Positions 53,387 through 63,457 of a stretch of 64,000 nt of DNA are shown here, in pieces. Under the pieces are notes generated by a model that saw nothing but the letters and a program-made list of their open reading frames with translations, was not told the origin of the DNA and made no database searches. Both the position numbers and the translations under genes were made by a program. Position 1 is the stretch's first letter, and every line of letters begins with the position of its first letter. The DNA is from [Clostridium] clostridioforme AGR2157 (GTDB lineage Bacteria; Bacillota; Clostridia; Lachnospirales; Lachnospiraceae), in contig NZ_AUJR01000030.1 in NCBI RefSeq assembly GCF_000424325.1, positions 1 through 64,000 of the forward strand, read 5' to 3'.

Positions 53387-53590
53387 TTATGCGTTAGCCT
53401 TCTCAGTGATAACAGTCTGGATTCTGGCAATATTCTTGCGAACTTCCTTAATCCTGGAGGTGTTATCCAGCTGATTGGTTGCATTCTGGAATCTCAAATT
53501 GAACAGTTCCTTCTTCGCAGCTACTAACTCTTCATTCAGCTCATTTGCTGACTTATTCTTTAACTCTTCTACAAATTTATTAGTTTTCAC
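53387..53590 (-). CDS. rpmC: Ribosomal protein L29
   Basis: L29 flanks the tunnel exit and helps dock trigger factor. The start is taken as GTG 53590 ([20 protein letters not shown]), which has AAGG 11 nt upstream. Another GTG at 53599 is too close to that site. The 67-residue product overlaps the rplP end by 11 nt. Confidence 0.92.
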   Translation of the reverse strand: MKTNKFVEELKNKSANELNEELVAAKKELFNLRFQNATNQLDNTSRIKEVRKNIARIQTVITEKANA

Positions 53591-54017
53591 TGTTATCACC
53601 GCCTTCTAAATCTGCTTTAGAAACAATCTTACACTTGCATGGCAGCTTGTGCATAGCAAGACGCAGAGCTTCTCTAGCTGTTTCCTCTGGTACACCAGCG
53701 ATTTCGAATAATACGCGGCCTGGCTTTACAACTGCTACCCAGTACTCCAGAGCGCCTTTACCGGAACCCATACGGGTTTCTGCTGGCTTTGCTGTTACAG
53801 GTTTATCCGGGAAAATCTTAATCCAGACTTTACCGCCACGCTTGATGTAACGGGTCATGGCCACACGGGCAGCCTCAATCTGGTTTGATTTAATCCAACA
53901 TGGTTCAGTGGAGACTAAACCGTACTCGCCGTTAGAAATCGTGTTGCCTCTTAATGCCTTACCGGCCATGGAACCACGGAACTGCTTACGACGCTTAACT
54001 CTCTTAGGCATTAACAT
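53580..54017 (-). CDS. rplP: Ribosomal protein L16
   Basis: L16 organises the A-site region and is needed for late assembly. The 145-residue chain starts [25 protein letters not shown] lies 9 nt before ATG 54017. The A of this ATG is the last base of the rpsC TAA stop, so the two genes are coupled. [26 protein letters not shown] is the conserved core. Confidence 0.96.
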   Translation of the reverse strand: MLMPKRVKRRKQFRGSMAGKALRGNTISNGEYGLVSTEPCWIKSNQIEAARVAMTRYIKRGGKVWIKIFPDKPVTAKPAETRMGSGKGALEYWVAVVKPGRVLFEIAGVPEETAREALRLAMHKLPCKCKIVSKADLEGGDNSEN

Positions 54018-54673
54018 TATTTATCGCTCCCTTCCTTGTTTCCTTTAGTAGGAAGAACTTCGCCCTTGTAGATCCATACCTTAACGCCAATCTTGCCATA
54101 GGTTGTATCTGCTTCTGCGAAACCATAGTCAATATCTGCTCTTAATGTCTGAAGCGGGATGGTACCTTCGCTGTAGAATTCGGTACGTGCCATATCAGCT
54201 CCACCCAGGCGGCCTGCAACTGCGGTCTTGATGCCCTTAACGCCAGCCTTCATGGTTCTGCCCATGGTGGACTTCATTGCACGGCGGAAGGAAACACGGT
54301 TTTCCAGCTGTCCCGCGATGGATTCTGCAACCAGCTGGGCATCCCTGTCAGGACGCTTGATTTCCTTAATGTCGATGAACAGCTTCTTGTCGGTCAGCTT
54401 CTGAACTTCCTTCTTCAGCTTCTCGATTTCAGAACCACCCTTACCGATAACCACGCCCGGCTTAGCGGTGTAGATGATAATCTTAACCCTGTCAGATGCA
54501 CGCTCGATTTCAATCTTGGAAATGCCGGCGCTGAACAGTCTCTTTTTCAGGAACTTTCTCATATTGTAATCTTCAACCAGGCAGTCAGCAAAATCAGCTT
54601 CTGCATACCACTTGGAATCCCAGTCTTTAATAACACCGACTCTTAAGCCGTGTGGATTAACTTTCTGTCCCAT
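54017..54673 (-). CDS. rpsC: Ribosomal protein S3
   Basis: S3 forms part of the mRNA entry tunnel. The 218 residues include an N-terminal KH domain ([22 protein letters not shown]) and the C-terminal [34 protein letters not shown]. Confidence 0.97.
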   Translation of the reverse strand: MGQKVNPHGLRVGVIKDWDSKWYAEADFADCLVEDYNMRKFLKKRLFSAGISKIEIERASDRVKIIIYTAKPGVVIGKGGSEIEKLKKEVQKLTDKKLFIDIKEIKRPDRDAQLVAESIAGQLENRVSFRRAMKSTMGRTMKAGVKGIKTAVAGRLGGADMARTEFYSEGTIPLQTLRADIDYGFAEADTTYGKIGVKVWIYKGEVLPTKGNKEGSDK

Positions 54674-54682
54674 ATTTGCCTC

Positions 54683-55069
54683 CTATCTCTCATTCAGAAC
54701 AACAGTGATGTGGCTCATTCTCTTCTCGATTCTGTAAGCACGTCCCTGAGCTCTTGGTCTGACTCTCTTCATGGTCGGGCCCTGGTTAGCGTAGCACTCT
54801 TCAACATAAAGCTTTGCCGGGTCCATTCCGTTATTGTTCTCAGCATTTGCTGCTGCTGATTCCAGTAACTTCTTGATTAAGCTGGAAGCGTATCTGGGAT
54901 TGTAAGTTACAATACCAAGTGCGGTCTGTAAATCTTTGCCTCTGATGGCATCTAATACAAAGCAAGCCTTCTGGACAGACACTCTTGCGTAAGATAATGT
55001 TGCGCTTGGTCTTGTGTCCTTCCGGGCATTTCTTTCTCTCTTGACTTGGGATCTATGTCCTTTTGCCAT
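54683..55069 (-). CDS. rplV: Ribosomal protein L22
   Basis: L22 lines the exit tunnel with a long beta hairpin; changes there give macrolide resistance. The 128-residue chain has RPSATLSYARVSVQKACFVLDAIRGK and the hairpin end GPTMKRVRPRAQGRAYRIEKRMSHITVVL, with no visible deletion. Confidence 0.97.
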   Translation of the reverse strand: MAKGHRSQVKRERNARKDTRPSATLSYARVSVQKACFVLDAIRGKDLQTALGIVTYNPRYASSLIKKLLESAAANAENNNGMDPAKLYVEECYANQGPTMKRVRPRAQGRAYRIEKRMSHITVVLNER

Positions 55070-55152
55070 TGGTAAAACCTCCTTTCAACTCTGACGCCCC
55101 TTCTTTTCCGGGCATAATGGTATACCCGAAGGGTATTTCAATTTACCGTGGA

Positions 55153-55437
55153 TTACTTTCTCACGCCGGACTTCTTCTCGTCTTTACCGTGACCTCTGTA
55201 GGTTCTGGTTGCTACGAATTCGCCCAGCTTATGTCCTACCATATCTTCGGTTACATATACCGGAACGTGTTTCCTGCCGTCATGAACTGCAATTGTGTGA
55301 CCAACCATCTGTGGGAAGATTGTAGAACGGCGGGACCAGGTCTTGATTACCTGCTTCTGTCCTGCTGCATTCATAGCGTCTACTTTCTTTAACAGATGCG
55401 CATCTGCAAATGGTCCTTTTTTCAGTGAACGAGCCAT
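55153..55437 (-). CDS. rpsS: Ribosomal protein S19
   Basis: S19 is a head protein that touches A-site tRNA. The 94 residues start [20 protein letters not shown] and contain [30 protein letters not shown]. The 83-nt gap to rplV has no gene. Confidence 0.97.
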   Translation of the reverse strand: MARSLKKGPFADAHLLKKVDAMNAAGQKQVIKTWSRRSTIFPQMVGHTIAVHDGRKHVPVYVTEDMVGHKLGEFVATRTYRGHGKDEKKSGVRK

Positions 55438-55457
55438 GTGTTCTTAACCTCCTTTAA

Positions 55458-56303
55458 CTATTTGATGGTTCTGCCATCACGTCTTCTTACGATTAACTTG
55501 TTAGACTGCTTGTTTTTCTTTCTGGTCTTCAGACCCAGAGCAGGCTTGCCCCATGGTGTGCATGGACCCGGACGGCCGATACCACACTTGCCTTCACCAC
55601 CACCATGTGGATGGTCGTTGGGGTTCATTACGGAACCGCGGACTGTAGGTCTGATACCCATGTTGCGCTTCCTGCCAGCTTTACCAATGTTAATCAGGGA
55701 GTGCTCACCATTGCCTACAACACCGATAGTTGCGCGGCAGATGATTGGAACCATTCTCATTTCACCTGAAGGTAAACGTAAGGTGGCATACTTGCCTTCC
55801 TTAGCCATCAGCTGTGCTGAATTACCGGCGGAACGGACTAACTGGCCGCCCTTGCCAGGATATAACTCAATGTTGTGTACCTGAGTACCAACCGGGATGT
55901 GATACAGTGGCATGCAGTTTCCAAGCTTTGCCTCTGCTGTATCGCCGCTCATAACCTTCATTCCGTCGGTTAAGCCCTGTGGCGCCAGGATGTATGCCTT
56001 CTCGCCGTCTGCATAGCAAATCAGAGCGATGTTGGCAGTTCTGTTGGGGTCATACTCGATACCGATAACGGTTGCCGGGATGCCGTCCTTGCTGTTTCTC
56101 TTAAAATCAATGATTCTATATTTTCTTCTGCTGCCGCCGCCTCTGTGACGTACAGTGATTTTACCCTGATTGTTACGACCTGCGTTCTTGTTCAGAGATA
56201 CTACCAGAGATTTCTCCGGGGTGCTCTTTGTGATTTCCTTGAAATCAGAACCGGTCATATGTCTTCTGGAAGGTGTATAAGCATTATACTTCTTAATTCC
56301 CAT
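55458..56303 (-). CDS. rplB: Ribosomal protein L2
   Basis: L2 is required for peptidyl-transferase activity and subunit joining. The 281-residue protein has the N-terminal OB fold ([25 protein letters not shown]), an SH3-like domain, and the C-terminal [20 protein letters not shown] with the critical histidine. The 183-nt space to rplW is larger than usual and holds no gene. Confidence 0.97.
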   Translation of the reverse strand: MGIKKYNAYTPSRRHMTGSDFKEITKSTPEKSLVVSLNKNAGRNNQGKITVRHRGGGSRRKYRIIDFKRNSKDGIPATVIGIEYDPNRTANIALICYADGEKAYILAPQGLTDGMKVMSGDTAEAKLGNCMPLYHIPVGTQVHNIELYPGKGGQLVRSAGNSAQLMAKEGKYATLRLPSGEMRMVPIICRATIGVVGNGEHSLINIGKAGRKRNMGIRPTVRGSVMNPNDHPHGGGEGKCGIGRPGPCTPWGKPALGLKTRKKNKQSNKLIVRRRDGRTIK

Positions 56304-56486
56304 GACATTTAACTCCTTTTCTTTTTCTTTTCACGGCGTATGACTTTGGTGGGATATCTGGATATCCCGGATGCCGTATAAGTTCTCCGTCCGGGTGTGT
56401 CCGGCGGGTGAGAGATTGTCGGGTTAAGGTATACTCAACCGCAACAGGTTCCGCTCAGCCAGGCTCGAAAAGACCTCGCCAAGTGC

Positions 56487-56786
56487 TTACAGCCCCTGGA
56501 AAATCTCAATCTCTTTGCTGTCTTCTGTCAGCTTTACGATTGCCTTCTTGGAAGCAGCTGTCTTGCCGAAGGTCATTCCCCTTCTCTTGGTCTTGCCTTC
56601 GCAGTTCATGGTGTTCACGCCGGCAACCTTGGTGCCTGGGAACATTTTCTCAACAGCCTCTTTAATCATAGACTTGTTAGCGTCTACATGTACCATGAAA
56701 GTATACTTCTTATCGCCCATGGCATTCATGCTCTTCTCAGTGATGACTGGTTTTAAAATGACGTCATAGTACTTGATATCTGCCAT
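56487..56786 (-). CDS. rplW: Ribosomal protein L23
   Basis: L23 is the main docking site for trigger factor and SRP at the tunnel exit. The 99 residues begin [20 protein letters not shown] and include [21 protein letters not shown]. Its start overlaps the rplD stop by one base. Confidence 0.97.
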   Translation of the reverse strand: MADIKYYDVILKPVITEKSMNAMGDKKYTFMVHVDANKSMIKEAVEKMFPGTKVAGVNTMNCEGKTKRRGMTFGKTAASKKAIVKLTEDSKEIEIFQGL

Positions 56787-57406
56787 TATGCGTACACCTC
56801 CTCGATGGATGCAACAGCAGCCTTGGTAGCCACTACTGTGTTGTACTTCAGAATGTCGTATACGTTGATGGAGCCGACCTGAGAGGTCTTAACGTCTGCA
56901 ATATTCCTTGCAGATAATACTGTATTCTGATCATTGTCAGCCAGAACCACCAGAGCCTTGGATACCTTCAGGTTATCCATGACATTCCGGAACTTCCTGG
57001 TCTTAATCTCGTCAAACTTAAGCTCATCTACTACGATAAACTTGTTGTCCTGAACACGGCTGGTCAGAGCAGACTTAAGAGCAGCTCTCTTTTCCTTCTT
57101 GTTCAGTCTGATTGTGTAATCCCTTGGTGTCGGAGCGAATACTACGCCGCCGCCCTTCCACTGAGGAGACCTGGTTGAACCCTGTCTTGCATGACCGGTT
57201 CCCTTCTGTCTCCACGGCTTTCTGCCGCCGCCGGAAACCTCAGAACGTGTCTTTGCTTTCTGTGTTCCCTGACGTTTATTTGCAAGCTGTGCAACAACTG
57301 CAAGATGTACCAGGTGCTCGTTAACTTCTACACCGAACACGGCATCGTTCAGTTCTAATGTGCCAACTTCTTTACCTTCCATATTATAAACAGATACGTT
57401 TGCCAT
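56786..57406 (-). CDS. rplD: Ribosomal protein L4
   Basis: L4 extends a loop into the exit tunnel. The 206-residue chain has the loop [36 protein letters not shown] (about 53-88) and the globular ends. In E. coli L4 also controls the S10 operon; nothing shows whether it does so here. Confidence 0.97.
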   Translation of the reverse strand: MANVSVYNMEGKEVGTLELNDAVFGVEVNEHLVHLAVVAQLANKRQGTQKAKTRSEVSGGGRKPWRQKGTGHARQGSTRSPQWKGGGVVFAPTPRDYTIRLNKKEKRAALKSALTSRVQDNKFIVVDELKFDEIKTRKFRNVMDNLKVSKALVVLADNDQNTVLSARNIADVKTSQVGSINVYDILKYNTVVATKAAVASIEEVYA

Positions 57407-57434
57407 TATTGTGTTCCTCCTTTCCTATAAAAGC

Positions 57435-58070
57435 TTACCTTTCAACCTTAACGGTTTCTTTGATTGTTACCAGGCTCTTCTTTGGTCCTGGTACTGCGCC
57501 CTTAACCAGAATCAGGTTATTGTCAGCATCAACCTTGACAACCTCCAGATTCTGAACAGTAATCTGCCTGCTGCCCATGTGACCCGGCATTCCCTTGCCC
57601 TTGAATACGCGGCCTGGTGTTGTAGCGGAACCGTTGGAACCCTGATGGCGATGGAACTTGGAACCATGTGCCATAGGTCCTCTGTGCTGTCCATATCTCT
57701 TGATGGCGCCCTGGAAGCCTTTACCCTTGGAAATAGCGGTTGCATCAATCTTATCGCCTGCCGCGAAGATGTCTGCCTTAATCTCATCCTTAACGGAATA
57801 TTCTTCCGCATTCTCAAACTTGAATTCTCTTACATATCTCTTGTAAGAAACGCCAGCCTTATCAAAATGGCCTTTCTGCGGCTTGCTGACCAGTTTGTCC
57901 CTCTTGTCAACAAAACCAACCTGTACTGCTTTGTAACCATCGTTCTCAGCTGTCTTAACCTGTGTTACCACACAAGGTCCTGCCTGAAGTACGGTTACCG
58001 GAACTAAAGCACCATTCTCATTGAAGATTTGGGTCATTCCGACTTTTGTTGCTAAAATCGCTTTCTTCAT
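57435..58070 (-). CDS. rplC: Ribosomal protein L3
   Basis: L3 starts large-subunit assembly and approaches the peptidyl-transferase centre. The product from ATG 58070 ([20 protein letters not shown]) is 211 residues, as usual; the upstream frame to 58115 is rejected. [23 protein letters not shown] and [15 protein letters not shown] are the conserved centre. A 191-nt spacer to rpsJ holds no gene. Confidence 0.97.
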   Translation of the reverse strand: MKKAILATKVGMTQIFNENGALVPVTVLQAGPCVVTQVKTAENDGYKAVQVGFVDKRDKLVSKPQKGHFDKAGVSYKRYVREFKFENAEEYSVKDEIKADIFAAGDKIDATAISKGKGFQGAIKRYGQHRGPMAHGSKFHRHQGSNGSATTPGRVFKGKGMPGHMGSRQITVQNLEVVKVDADNNLILVKGAVPGPKKSLVTIKETVKVER

Positions 58071-58261
58071 TGTCTTACCTCCTGTTTCATGATCTACAGC
58101 GGAATGCTTTCGCATTCATCCTAGAACAGCCTAATATACGTGGAACACTATGAACCGCCTGGCGGTATGTTGATTCCTCAACAGGAAATGCAGTGTTGCT
58201 TCTATATTTAAACCCTTCAGGATATAAACATTTTACTTGAAAACAAAATCTCCGGGATGAA

Positions 58262-58579
58262 TTATTTTGTCTTCATCTTGATGTCGATGTACACACCAGC
58301 CGGCATTTCCAGTCTGGACAGTGCATCAACTGTTTTCTGGCTTGGAGCTGTGATATCGATGAGTCTCTTGTGAGTCCTCTGCTCGAACTGCTCTCTGGAA
58401 TCTTTGTACTTATGAACCGCACGCAGAATGGTTACTACCTCTTTCTTGGTTGGTAACGGCACCGGTCCGCTCACCTGTGATCCTGTCTTCTTTACAGTCT
58501 CGATGATTTTGCCGGCGGACTGATCTACCAACTGATGATCATAAGCCTTTAAAGTGATTCTCATTACTTGACTTGCCAT
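58262..58579 (-). CDS. rpsJ: Ribosomal protein S10
   Basis: S10 is in the 30S head and also joins NusB in antitermination. The 105 residues read [20 protein letters not shown] and contain [10 protein letters not shown]-like [12 protein letters not shown] and [12 protein letters not shown]. It is the first gene of the superoperon. AAAGGAGG precedes it. Confidence 0.97.
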   Translation of the reverse strand: MASQVMRITLKAYDHQLVDQSAGKIIETVKKTGSQVSGPVPLPTKKEVVTILRAVHKYKDSREQFEQRTHKRLIDITAPSQKTVDALSRLEMPAGVYIDIKMKTK

Positions 58580-58812
58580 AAAAAAAGTCGCCTCCTTTTC
58601 GCACTTTCAAACCAAGTACGACAAGCGGTGACTGTACACGTTTCCGTGTGTGTCCTAACGGAACTCCACACTGATTCTGCCATCTAACATTGCAGTTTCT
58701 TTAATTGGTACAGTGACTTGTCGCCAGTTTCCTAACTTGACATTCGCTCCACGGAAAACCCGCCTCACTTTGTGGGCAGCAACCTCACGCTTCAACGCTA
58801 TCATGCCACAGC
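58580..58812 (-). ncRNA. 5' leader of the ribosomal superoperon
   Basis: About 230 nt of transcript lie before rpsJ. A 60-residue open frame (58655-58837) crosses it but begins before the transcription start and has no site, so I read the segment as non-coding leader. Near its end GTGTAC..GTACTT and ACACACGGAAACGTGT can pair. Whether it binds a ribosomal protein is unknown. Confidence 0.45.
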
Positions 58813-58818
58813 CTTTGT

Positions 58819-58847
58819 ATGATAGCACATATTCCAAATAAATGCAA
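58819..58847 (-). promoter_or_regulatory. Superoperon promoter
   Basis: On the minus strand TTGCAT (rc of 58842-58847), 17 nt, TATCAT (rc of 58819-58824). It is the only clear sigma-A promoter in front of rpsJ; upstream of it the DNA is very A/T-rich, fitting an UP element. Confidence 0.75.
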
Positions 58848-58941
58848 GTATTTTTTATTTATTTGCATGCTTTCTTATTTTTTCTGTTTTTCTCTCCCTG
58901 TATTTGTCCGGGCTTTTGTCCCCAATAATCCAAACCCATAT

Positions 58942-58986
58942 AAAACAAAAAGGAAAGACCTCCCATTTATATAGAAGTCTTTCCTT
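58942..58986 (-). terminator. Terminator of the wall-binding gene at 59023
   Basis: AAGGAAAGAC (58950-58959 on plus) pairs with GTCTTTCCTT (58977-58986); the minus strand continues TTTTGTTTTA. It isolates the upstream gene from the superoperon promoter. Confidence 0.8.
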
Positions 58987-59022
58987 AAATGATTCATTCC
59001 AGTCATGTATACGGCCTGGCTT

Positions 59023-60378
59023 TTACTCTGTGCAGTACGGCTCAACCGGCTCCTGTGCGTATGAATCAACATCCTTGTCATCGTCCGCCTTTATCAGCTC
59101 ACCTGAGCTGTTGGTCGTAAACTTGACGCCGTCGCTGTTCTTTACATTGCTGCCCTTCATAACCTTACCGGAAGCGTTGACCACATAATTCCTGCCCTCC
59201 ACCCGGTAGCATACATACTTCTGGCCGTCCGTTGCCTTTTGAAGTTTTCCCTTATAATATAAGTAGTTATCCTTAACCCCGTTGACGCCCCGTCCATTGT
59301 CCAGGAAATAGAAATCGCTCTTATTGCCGTCGTCCTCGGTCACCTTCATCTTTCCCTTTTGGACACAGCTCTTGTTCTTATCACCAAAGTAGAACGCGGT
59401 CCAGTCATCCTCGCCGGAACCAGTATAAACTTTCTTAAGTCCATACACCGGATTGCCCAGATGGTTGAACAGATAGGATTTGCCGTTCAGCTTCACGATG
59501 TCGCTGGTGGTAAGGCGTTCGGAATCAGCCGCCCTTGGTCTGCCGTTGTTGTTGAAGTAGAACCACTCCACGGCCTCCTCATAACCGCTCAGGTCCTCAG
59601 GCGGTTCAATGGAATACCAGCCAATCTTGGCCTTGCCGTCAGAACCAAAGTACATGTAATCCTGGATGGACTCATTGGTTGTGGACTTTACGTTCTTCCA
59701 GCCTGTCTGCATAGCGCCGTCCTCGTCAAAGCAGTAATAGGTTCCGTCTATCTTACGGGCCGTATAATCGCCGTCTGAGCTGTCCGGTGCATATTTCTTG
59801 CCATTTGAGGAAAAATAGTACCAGTAGCGGCCGTCATCATCTGTCACGCTGTCGATTCCCGGCGTCACCTTGTCTCTGTTGTCGTCATCGTCATCCGGGG
59901 GATACAGCTTCTGCCAGCCTGTCCGCATAACGCCGTCAGAACCGGTATAATACATATCGTCCAGAATCCAGCCAATCTCCATACGGCCGTCACCGTTAAA
60001 GTGATACCACTTATTATCAATCTTTTTCCAGGCATCTGTGATTACCTTGCCGCTGCTGCCGAAATAATACCACTCATATTCTCCCTGGTCCCCGGTAAGC
60101 TTCAGCCACTTGTCAGTGAGCATGATGCCGTTGCTGTCCATATAATAATCAGACTCAACCCATGCATTGGTGGCCATGACGCCCTCGCCGTTGAGATAGC
60201 GCCACTGGTTGTCCGCCCCTTTTTTCCATGTATTATATATTTTATTCCCGTTAGAGTCATAGTAGACCCAGTTGCTCCCCGATTGAGCCCAACCCGCTGC
60301 TGCCAGGGCAGATATCGTAGCCGTGCCAAAGCACAGCACTGCCGCCAGGGCCCACACTGCCACCATCTTTTTCTTCAT
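59023..60378 (-). CDS. Secreted cell-wall-binding repeat protein
   Basis: The 451-residue protein has a signal peptide (MVAVWALAAVLCFGTATISA, cut after ALA) and then consists almost wholly of aromatic wall-binding repeats (SNWVYYDSNGNKIYNTW, EYEWYYFGSSGKVITDAW, NKWYHFNGDGRMEIGW, GTYYCFDEDGAMQTGW, EEAVEWFYFNNNGRP and others). Spacing is irregular, with some inserts such as PPDDDDDNRDKVTPG. No catalytic domain is seen. The C-terminus is acidic (KADDDKDVDSYAQE). It has its own promoter and terminator. Confidence 0.85.
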   Translation of the reverse strand: MKKKMVAVWALAAVLCFGTATISALAAAGWAQSGSNWVYYDSNGNKIYNTWKKGADNQWRYLNGEGVMATNAWVESDYYMDSNGIMLTDKWLKLTGDQGEYEWYYFGSSGKVITDAWKKIDNKWYHFNGDGRMEIGWILDDMYYTGSDGVMRTGWQKLYPPDDDDDNRDKVTPGIDSVTDDDGRYWYYFSSNGKKYAPDSSDGDYTARKIDGTYYCFDEDGAMQTGWKNVKSTTNESIQDYMYFGSDGKAKIGWYSIEPPEDLSGYEEAVEWFYFNNNGRPRAADSERLTTSDIVKLNGKSYLFNHLGNPVYGLKKVYTGSGEDDWTAFYFGDKNKSCVQKGKMKVTEDDGNKSDFYFLDNGRGVNGVKDNYLYYKGKLQKATDGQKYVCYRVEGRNYVVNASGKVMKGSNVKNSDGVKFTTNSSGELIKADDDKDVDSYAQEPVEPYCTE

Positions 60379-60453
60379 ATGCTCAACTCCTCTTTACATC
60401 TGCATTCATGCATATCAGCCCCGTTTTCACTGAGGCTGATAATCCTATGGTAT

Positions 60454-60482
60454 ATTGTATCAAGGCTCCTTCAATTATTCAA
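60454..60482 (-). promoter_or_regulatory. Promoter of the wall-binding gene at 59023
   Basis: On the minus strand TTGAAT (rc of 60477-60482), 17 nt, TACAAT (rc of 60454-60459), about 75 nt before the start codon. Confidence 0.65.
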
Positions 60483-60553
60483 CCTAATTTATCTTTCAAT
60501 TCTATTACAATTTAGCTAAACCGTTTCTATTTTTTTGAAAATGTACCGAATGC

Positions 60554-60583
60554 TTGACGGAGCCGCAACACTTAGACTATACT
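60554..60583 (+). promoter_or_regulatory. Methyltransferase promoter
   Basis: TTGACG (60554-60559), 18 nt, TATACT (60578-60583). It is back to back with the promoter of the wall-binding gene. A start codon before about 60590 would not be transcribed, which supports the later start at 60631. Confidence 0.65.
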
Positions 60584-60630
60584 CATTATTATCATTATCA
60601 TATATGGAAGAAACGAGGTTAAATAAATAT

Positions 60631-61491
60631 ATGTGGCTTGCAGACAAGTGGAAGGATTATGAAGTGATAGACTGTTCAAAGGGAGAAAAACTGGAGCGCT
60701 GGGGCGATTACCTGCTGGTGCGCCCGGACCCCCAGGTTATCTGGGACACCCCCAAGAACCATAAGGGCTGGAAAAAGATGAATGGCCACTATCACCGCAG
60801 CAGCAAGGGCGGGGGCGAGTGGGAATTCTTCCATCTTCCTAAGCAGTGGTCCATTGGATATAATGGGCTTACATTCAATCTAAAGCCCTTTAGTTTTAAA
60901 CATACCGGCCTGTTTCCCGAACAGGCTGCCAATTGGGACTGGTTTGGCGCCAGGATACGCGGGGCCGGACGCCCGGTCAAGGTCCTGAACCTGTTTGCAT
61001 ATACCGGCGGAGCCACTCTGGCCGCGGCTAAGGCAGGCGCCAATGTCACCCATGTGGACGCCTCCAAGGGCATGGTGGCCTGGGCCAAGGAAAACGCCCA
61101 GTCCTCGGGCATGTCCGAAGCCCCCATACGCTGGATTGTGGATGACTGCGTGAAATTTGTGGAGCGGGAAATCCGCAGGGGTAATCGCTACGATGCGGTC
61201 ATCATGGACCCGCCCTCCTATGGGCGGGGTCCAAAAGGGGAAATCTGGAAGATAGAAGATGCCATTCATCCTCTGGTCAAGCTGTGCGCGCAGCTCTTAT
61301 CAGACAAGCCCCTGTTCTTCCTGATTAACTCCTACACCACCGGACTGGCTCCCGCAGTCCTTTCCTACATGATAGGTGTGGAAATCGTCCCACGCTTTGG
61401 CGGAACAGTATGCGCCGAGGAGGTGGGACTTCCTGTCACCCAGACAGGCCTGGTGCTGCCCTGCGGGGCATCCGGGCGCTGGGAAGCATAG
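60631..61491 (+). CDS. Class I SAM-dependent methyltransferase, RlmI/RlmK-like
   Basis: The 286-residue protein has the Rossmann SAM site NLFAYTGGATLAAAKAGANVTHVDAS (about 118-143), EN at the acidic loop, VDDCVKFVEREI and the catalytic-site motif MDPPSYGRGPKGE. This DPPxxG type is found in 23S rRNA cytosine/guanine methyltransferases (RlmI, RlmK). The PUA domain of RlmI is missing, so the target is open. The start at 60631 has only GAGG at about 13 nt; 60604 is the alternative. Confidence 0.8.
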   Translation: MWLADKWKDYEVIDCSKGEKLERWGDYLLVRPDPQVIWDTPKNHKGWKKMNGHYHRSSKGGGEWEFFHLPKQWSIGYNGLTFNLKPFSFKHTGLFPEQAANWDWFGARIRGAGRPVKVLNLFAYTGGATLAAAKAGANVTHVDASKGMVAWAKENAQSSGMSEAPIRWIVDDCVKFVEREIRRGNRYDAVIMDPPSYGRGPKGEIWKIEDAIHPLVKLCAQLLSDKPLFFLINSYTTGLAPAVLSYMIGVEIVPRFGGTVCAEEVGLPVTQTGLVLPCGASGRWEA

Positions 61492-61498
61492 CGCATGA

Positions 61499-61540
61499 AA
61501 AAGTCCCGCATCAGGATTCACTGATGCGGGGCTTTTTATT
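61499..61540. terminator. Terminator between the methyltransferase and protease genes
   Basis: AAGTCCCGCATCAG (61501-61514) pairs with CTGATGCGGGGCTT (61521-61534), followed by TTTTTATT on plus. A-runs before it allow action in both directions. Confidence 0.88.
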
Positions 61541-61573
61541 CTTAGATAATAACGGAAATCCAGGTCCAGGATT

Positions 61574-62464
61574 CTATTCCAGCAGCCGTCCCACATCCAG
61601 CTTTCCCCACCCCTGCTGGTTGTGCTGAAGGCCCAGGTCCAGGGCACGTTCCCTGATACGCAGCTTCACATCCTTGTTGCTCATATCCGGGTACTTCTCC
61701 AGCAGCAGGGCTATGGCGCCCGACACAAGGGGAGTGGACATGCTGGTGCCTGATTTTGAAAAATATTTGCCGGGCTCATTGCAGCAGCTGATGATGCCTG
61801 AGCCCGGCGCTACCAAATCCGGCTTGCAGACGCAAGCCAGTGTGGGGCCTCTTCCGGAATAATCCACCATGCGGCTCCCCATGACTTCCACTTCCTTGTG
61901 GTCGTCCGAGCAACCCACTGTTATGACCTTGCGGCTGATGCCGGGAGTTGTGATGGTCATCCGGCCCGGACCATGATTTCCGGCTGCCACCACCACCACC
62001 AGGCCGTCATCCCAGGCCGCATTCACCCCCCGCACCAGAATTGAGTTCTCTGTCATGTCCCTGCGCGACAGGGAGCCTACGGAGATGTTCACAATGCGGA
62101 TATTATATCTGTCCCTGTTCTCCCGGATCCACTTAAGTCCGGTCAGTACGTCCGTGGCATAGCCGTTTCCCTTCTGGTCCAGCACCTTCACCGATATCAG
62201 ACTGCATCCCGGTGCCACCCCTCTGTATTTTCCGTCGGAGGAGATGCCGCTGCCTCCAATCATTGCGGCTATATGGGTGCCATGGCCATTGTCGTCATAG
62301 GGCGATGTACGATGGTTTACAAAATCAGCAAAGGCTGTCACTCTATCCTTAAAATCCTCATGGAGGTAAATTCCGGTGTCAAGTACTGCCACACCCACTC
62401 CTCTACCCGTTATACCCATGGAATACACTTCTTCACAATTAATGTCTTCTCTCGCCTGATTCAC
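61574..62464 (-). CDS. Subtilisin-like serine protease (S8), no signal peptide
   Basis: The 296 residues cover the whole catalytic domain: Asp in VAVLDTGI (D30), His in NGHGTHIAAM (H62 region), the oxyanion Asn in AAGNHGPG, and Ser in SGTSMSTPLVSGAIALL. There is no signal peptide and no pro-domain; the protein starts MNQAREDINCEEVYSMGITG, directly at the catalytic fold. It is therefore probably an intracellular protease, like B. subtilis Isp, or a germination-type Csp relative. The promoter was not resolved. The neighbour upstream is a pseudogene. Confidence 0.88.
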   Translation of the reverse strand: MNQAREDINCEEVYSMGITGRGVGVAVLDTGIYLHEDFKDRVTAFADFVNHRTSPYDDNGHGTHIAAMIGGSGISSDGKYRGVAPGCSLISVKVLDQKGNGYATDVLTGLKWIRENRDRYNIRIVNISVGSLSRRDMTENSILVRGVNAAWDDGLVVVVAAGNHGPGRMTITTPGISRKVITVGCSDDHKEVEVMGSRMVDYSGRGPTLACVCKPDLVAPGSGIISCCNEPGKYFSKSGTSMSTPLVSGAIALLLEKYPDMSNKDVKLRIRERALDLGLQHNQQGWGKLDVGRLLE

Positions 62465-62551
62465 ATCACGATTTTCTCCTTTTTTATTAGAATATTCTAT
62501 AATGAAGGAATCTGTGCCATGGCACCGCGTACCGCGGTCGGGCCAACAGGA

Positions 62552-62579
62552 CTGTCAGGCAGATAAAGCCGCCTGACAG
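62552..62579. repeat. Inverted repeat between the protease and the adenine deaminase remnant
   Basis: CTGTCAGGC (62552-62560) and GCCTGACAG (62571-62579) pair perfectly around a 10-nt loop. Neither strand continues with a T-run, so it is not a typical terminator. Confidence 0.5.
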
Positions 62580-62599
62580 GACCAAAAAATATTTTCTTT

Positions 62600-63413
62600 A
62601 AAATGATTCTCAGCTTCGGAATTACCGGAAGGCTTACCAAACCGTATTGGCGGCCAATACCATATCCCTGTCATTGGTCCCCACCACAATCAGGTTATGG
62701 GAATCATGGGCAACGCTGGTGGCCACAGCCCCCTTCTTAAGACCATATCCGCCTACAAAGCCCAGCCCCCTGTGCCCGGTGTGAAGATGGCGTTCAAACA
62801 CGGCCGCCTTCACGATATCCTTTTGGGGCCTCAACTGTATGACCCGCTCCATGGTTCTCTTTTGCTCCAGCACCAGGTTCTCCAGAGTAATCTCATCCAT
62901 GCGGAAGGAGTCAAACACCCTTGGGAATCCGGCTTCCAAGCCGCTGATTGTTTTTTCTGCGGAACCGGTATCCTTCTGGATTCCGGACTGCGGTTTCTCT
63001 CCTGTTCCAGAGCACAGGCCTTTTTCATTCCCGGCTCCCAGGCATACCCCCTCCCTTGCGGTCAGGACGCCGTCCTTGTAAACAGCCGTCACCCGGAGCT
63101 CCCTCAAGTCCTCAAGCACTGCCAAATCCGCCCTCAGCCCAGGCATGACAGCTCCCCTGTCCTTCAGCCCAAAATACTGCGCCGCATTAAAGGTTCCCAT
63201 CTTAATGGCCCGTATGGGGTCCGCGCCCAAGGCCACTGCCTTCCGGATGATATAATCAATATGCCCCATGGAAATCAGGTCGCCGGGATGCTTGTCATCT
63301 GTCACCAGCATACACCTCTCATAATAGGGGGCATCAAACAGGGGCATAAGTGCTTCCAGATTCCTGGCAGCCGTGCCCTCCCGTATCACTGCAAAATTTT
63401 TACATTCTATCAT
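62600..63413 (-). pseudogene. ade: Adenine deaminase remnant, truncated at the start and with an internal deletion
   Basis: The frame 63413-62634 (259 residues) matches the middle of adenine deaminase: AVIREGTAARNLEAL, MLVTDDKHPGDLISMGHIDY, GADPIRAIKMGTFNAAQYFGLKD, GLRADLAVLEDL and VASVAHDSHNLIVVGTNDRDM. About 220 N-terminal residues, including the metal-binding HxH, are missing. The frame ends at NTVW; the true protein end (LVSLPVIPKLRII) appears at once in the next frame, so some 60-80 residues before it are deleted. A tRNA gene stands where the 5' part should be. Confidence 0.82.
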
Positions 63414-63421
63414 TAAAACGC

Positions 63422-63449
63422 TTGTATTTCCGCTTCATCGTGCTATAAT
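63422..63449 (+). promoter_or_regulatory. tRNA-Val promoter
   Basis: TTGTAT (63422-63427), 16 nt, TATAAT (63444-63449), 8 nt before the mature tRNA 5' end. Confidence 0.65.
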
Positions 63450-63457
63450 AGTCTCAT

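Noticed and set aside
58655-58837. 60-residue ORF upstream of rpsJ
   Set aside because: Its start lies within the superoperon promoter, before the transcription start, and it has no ribosome binding site. Treated as leader.
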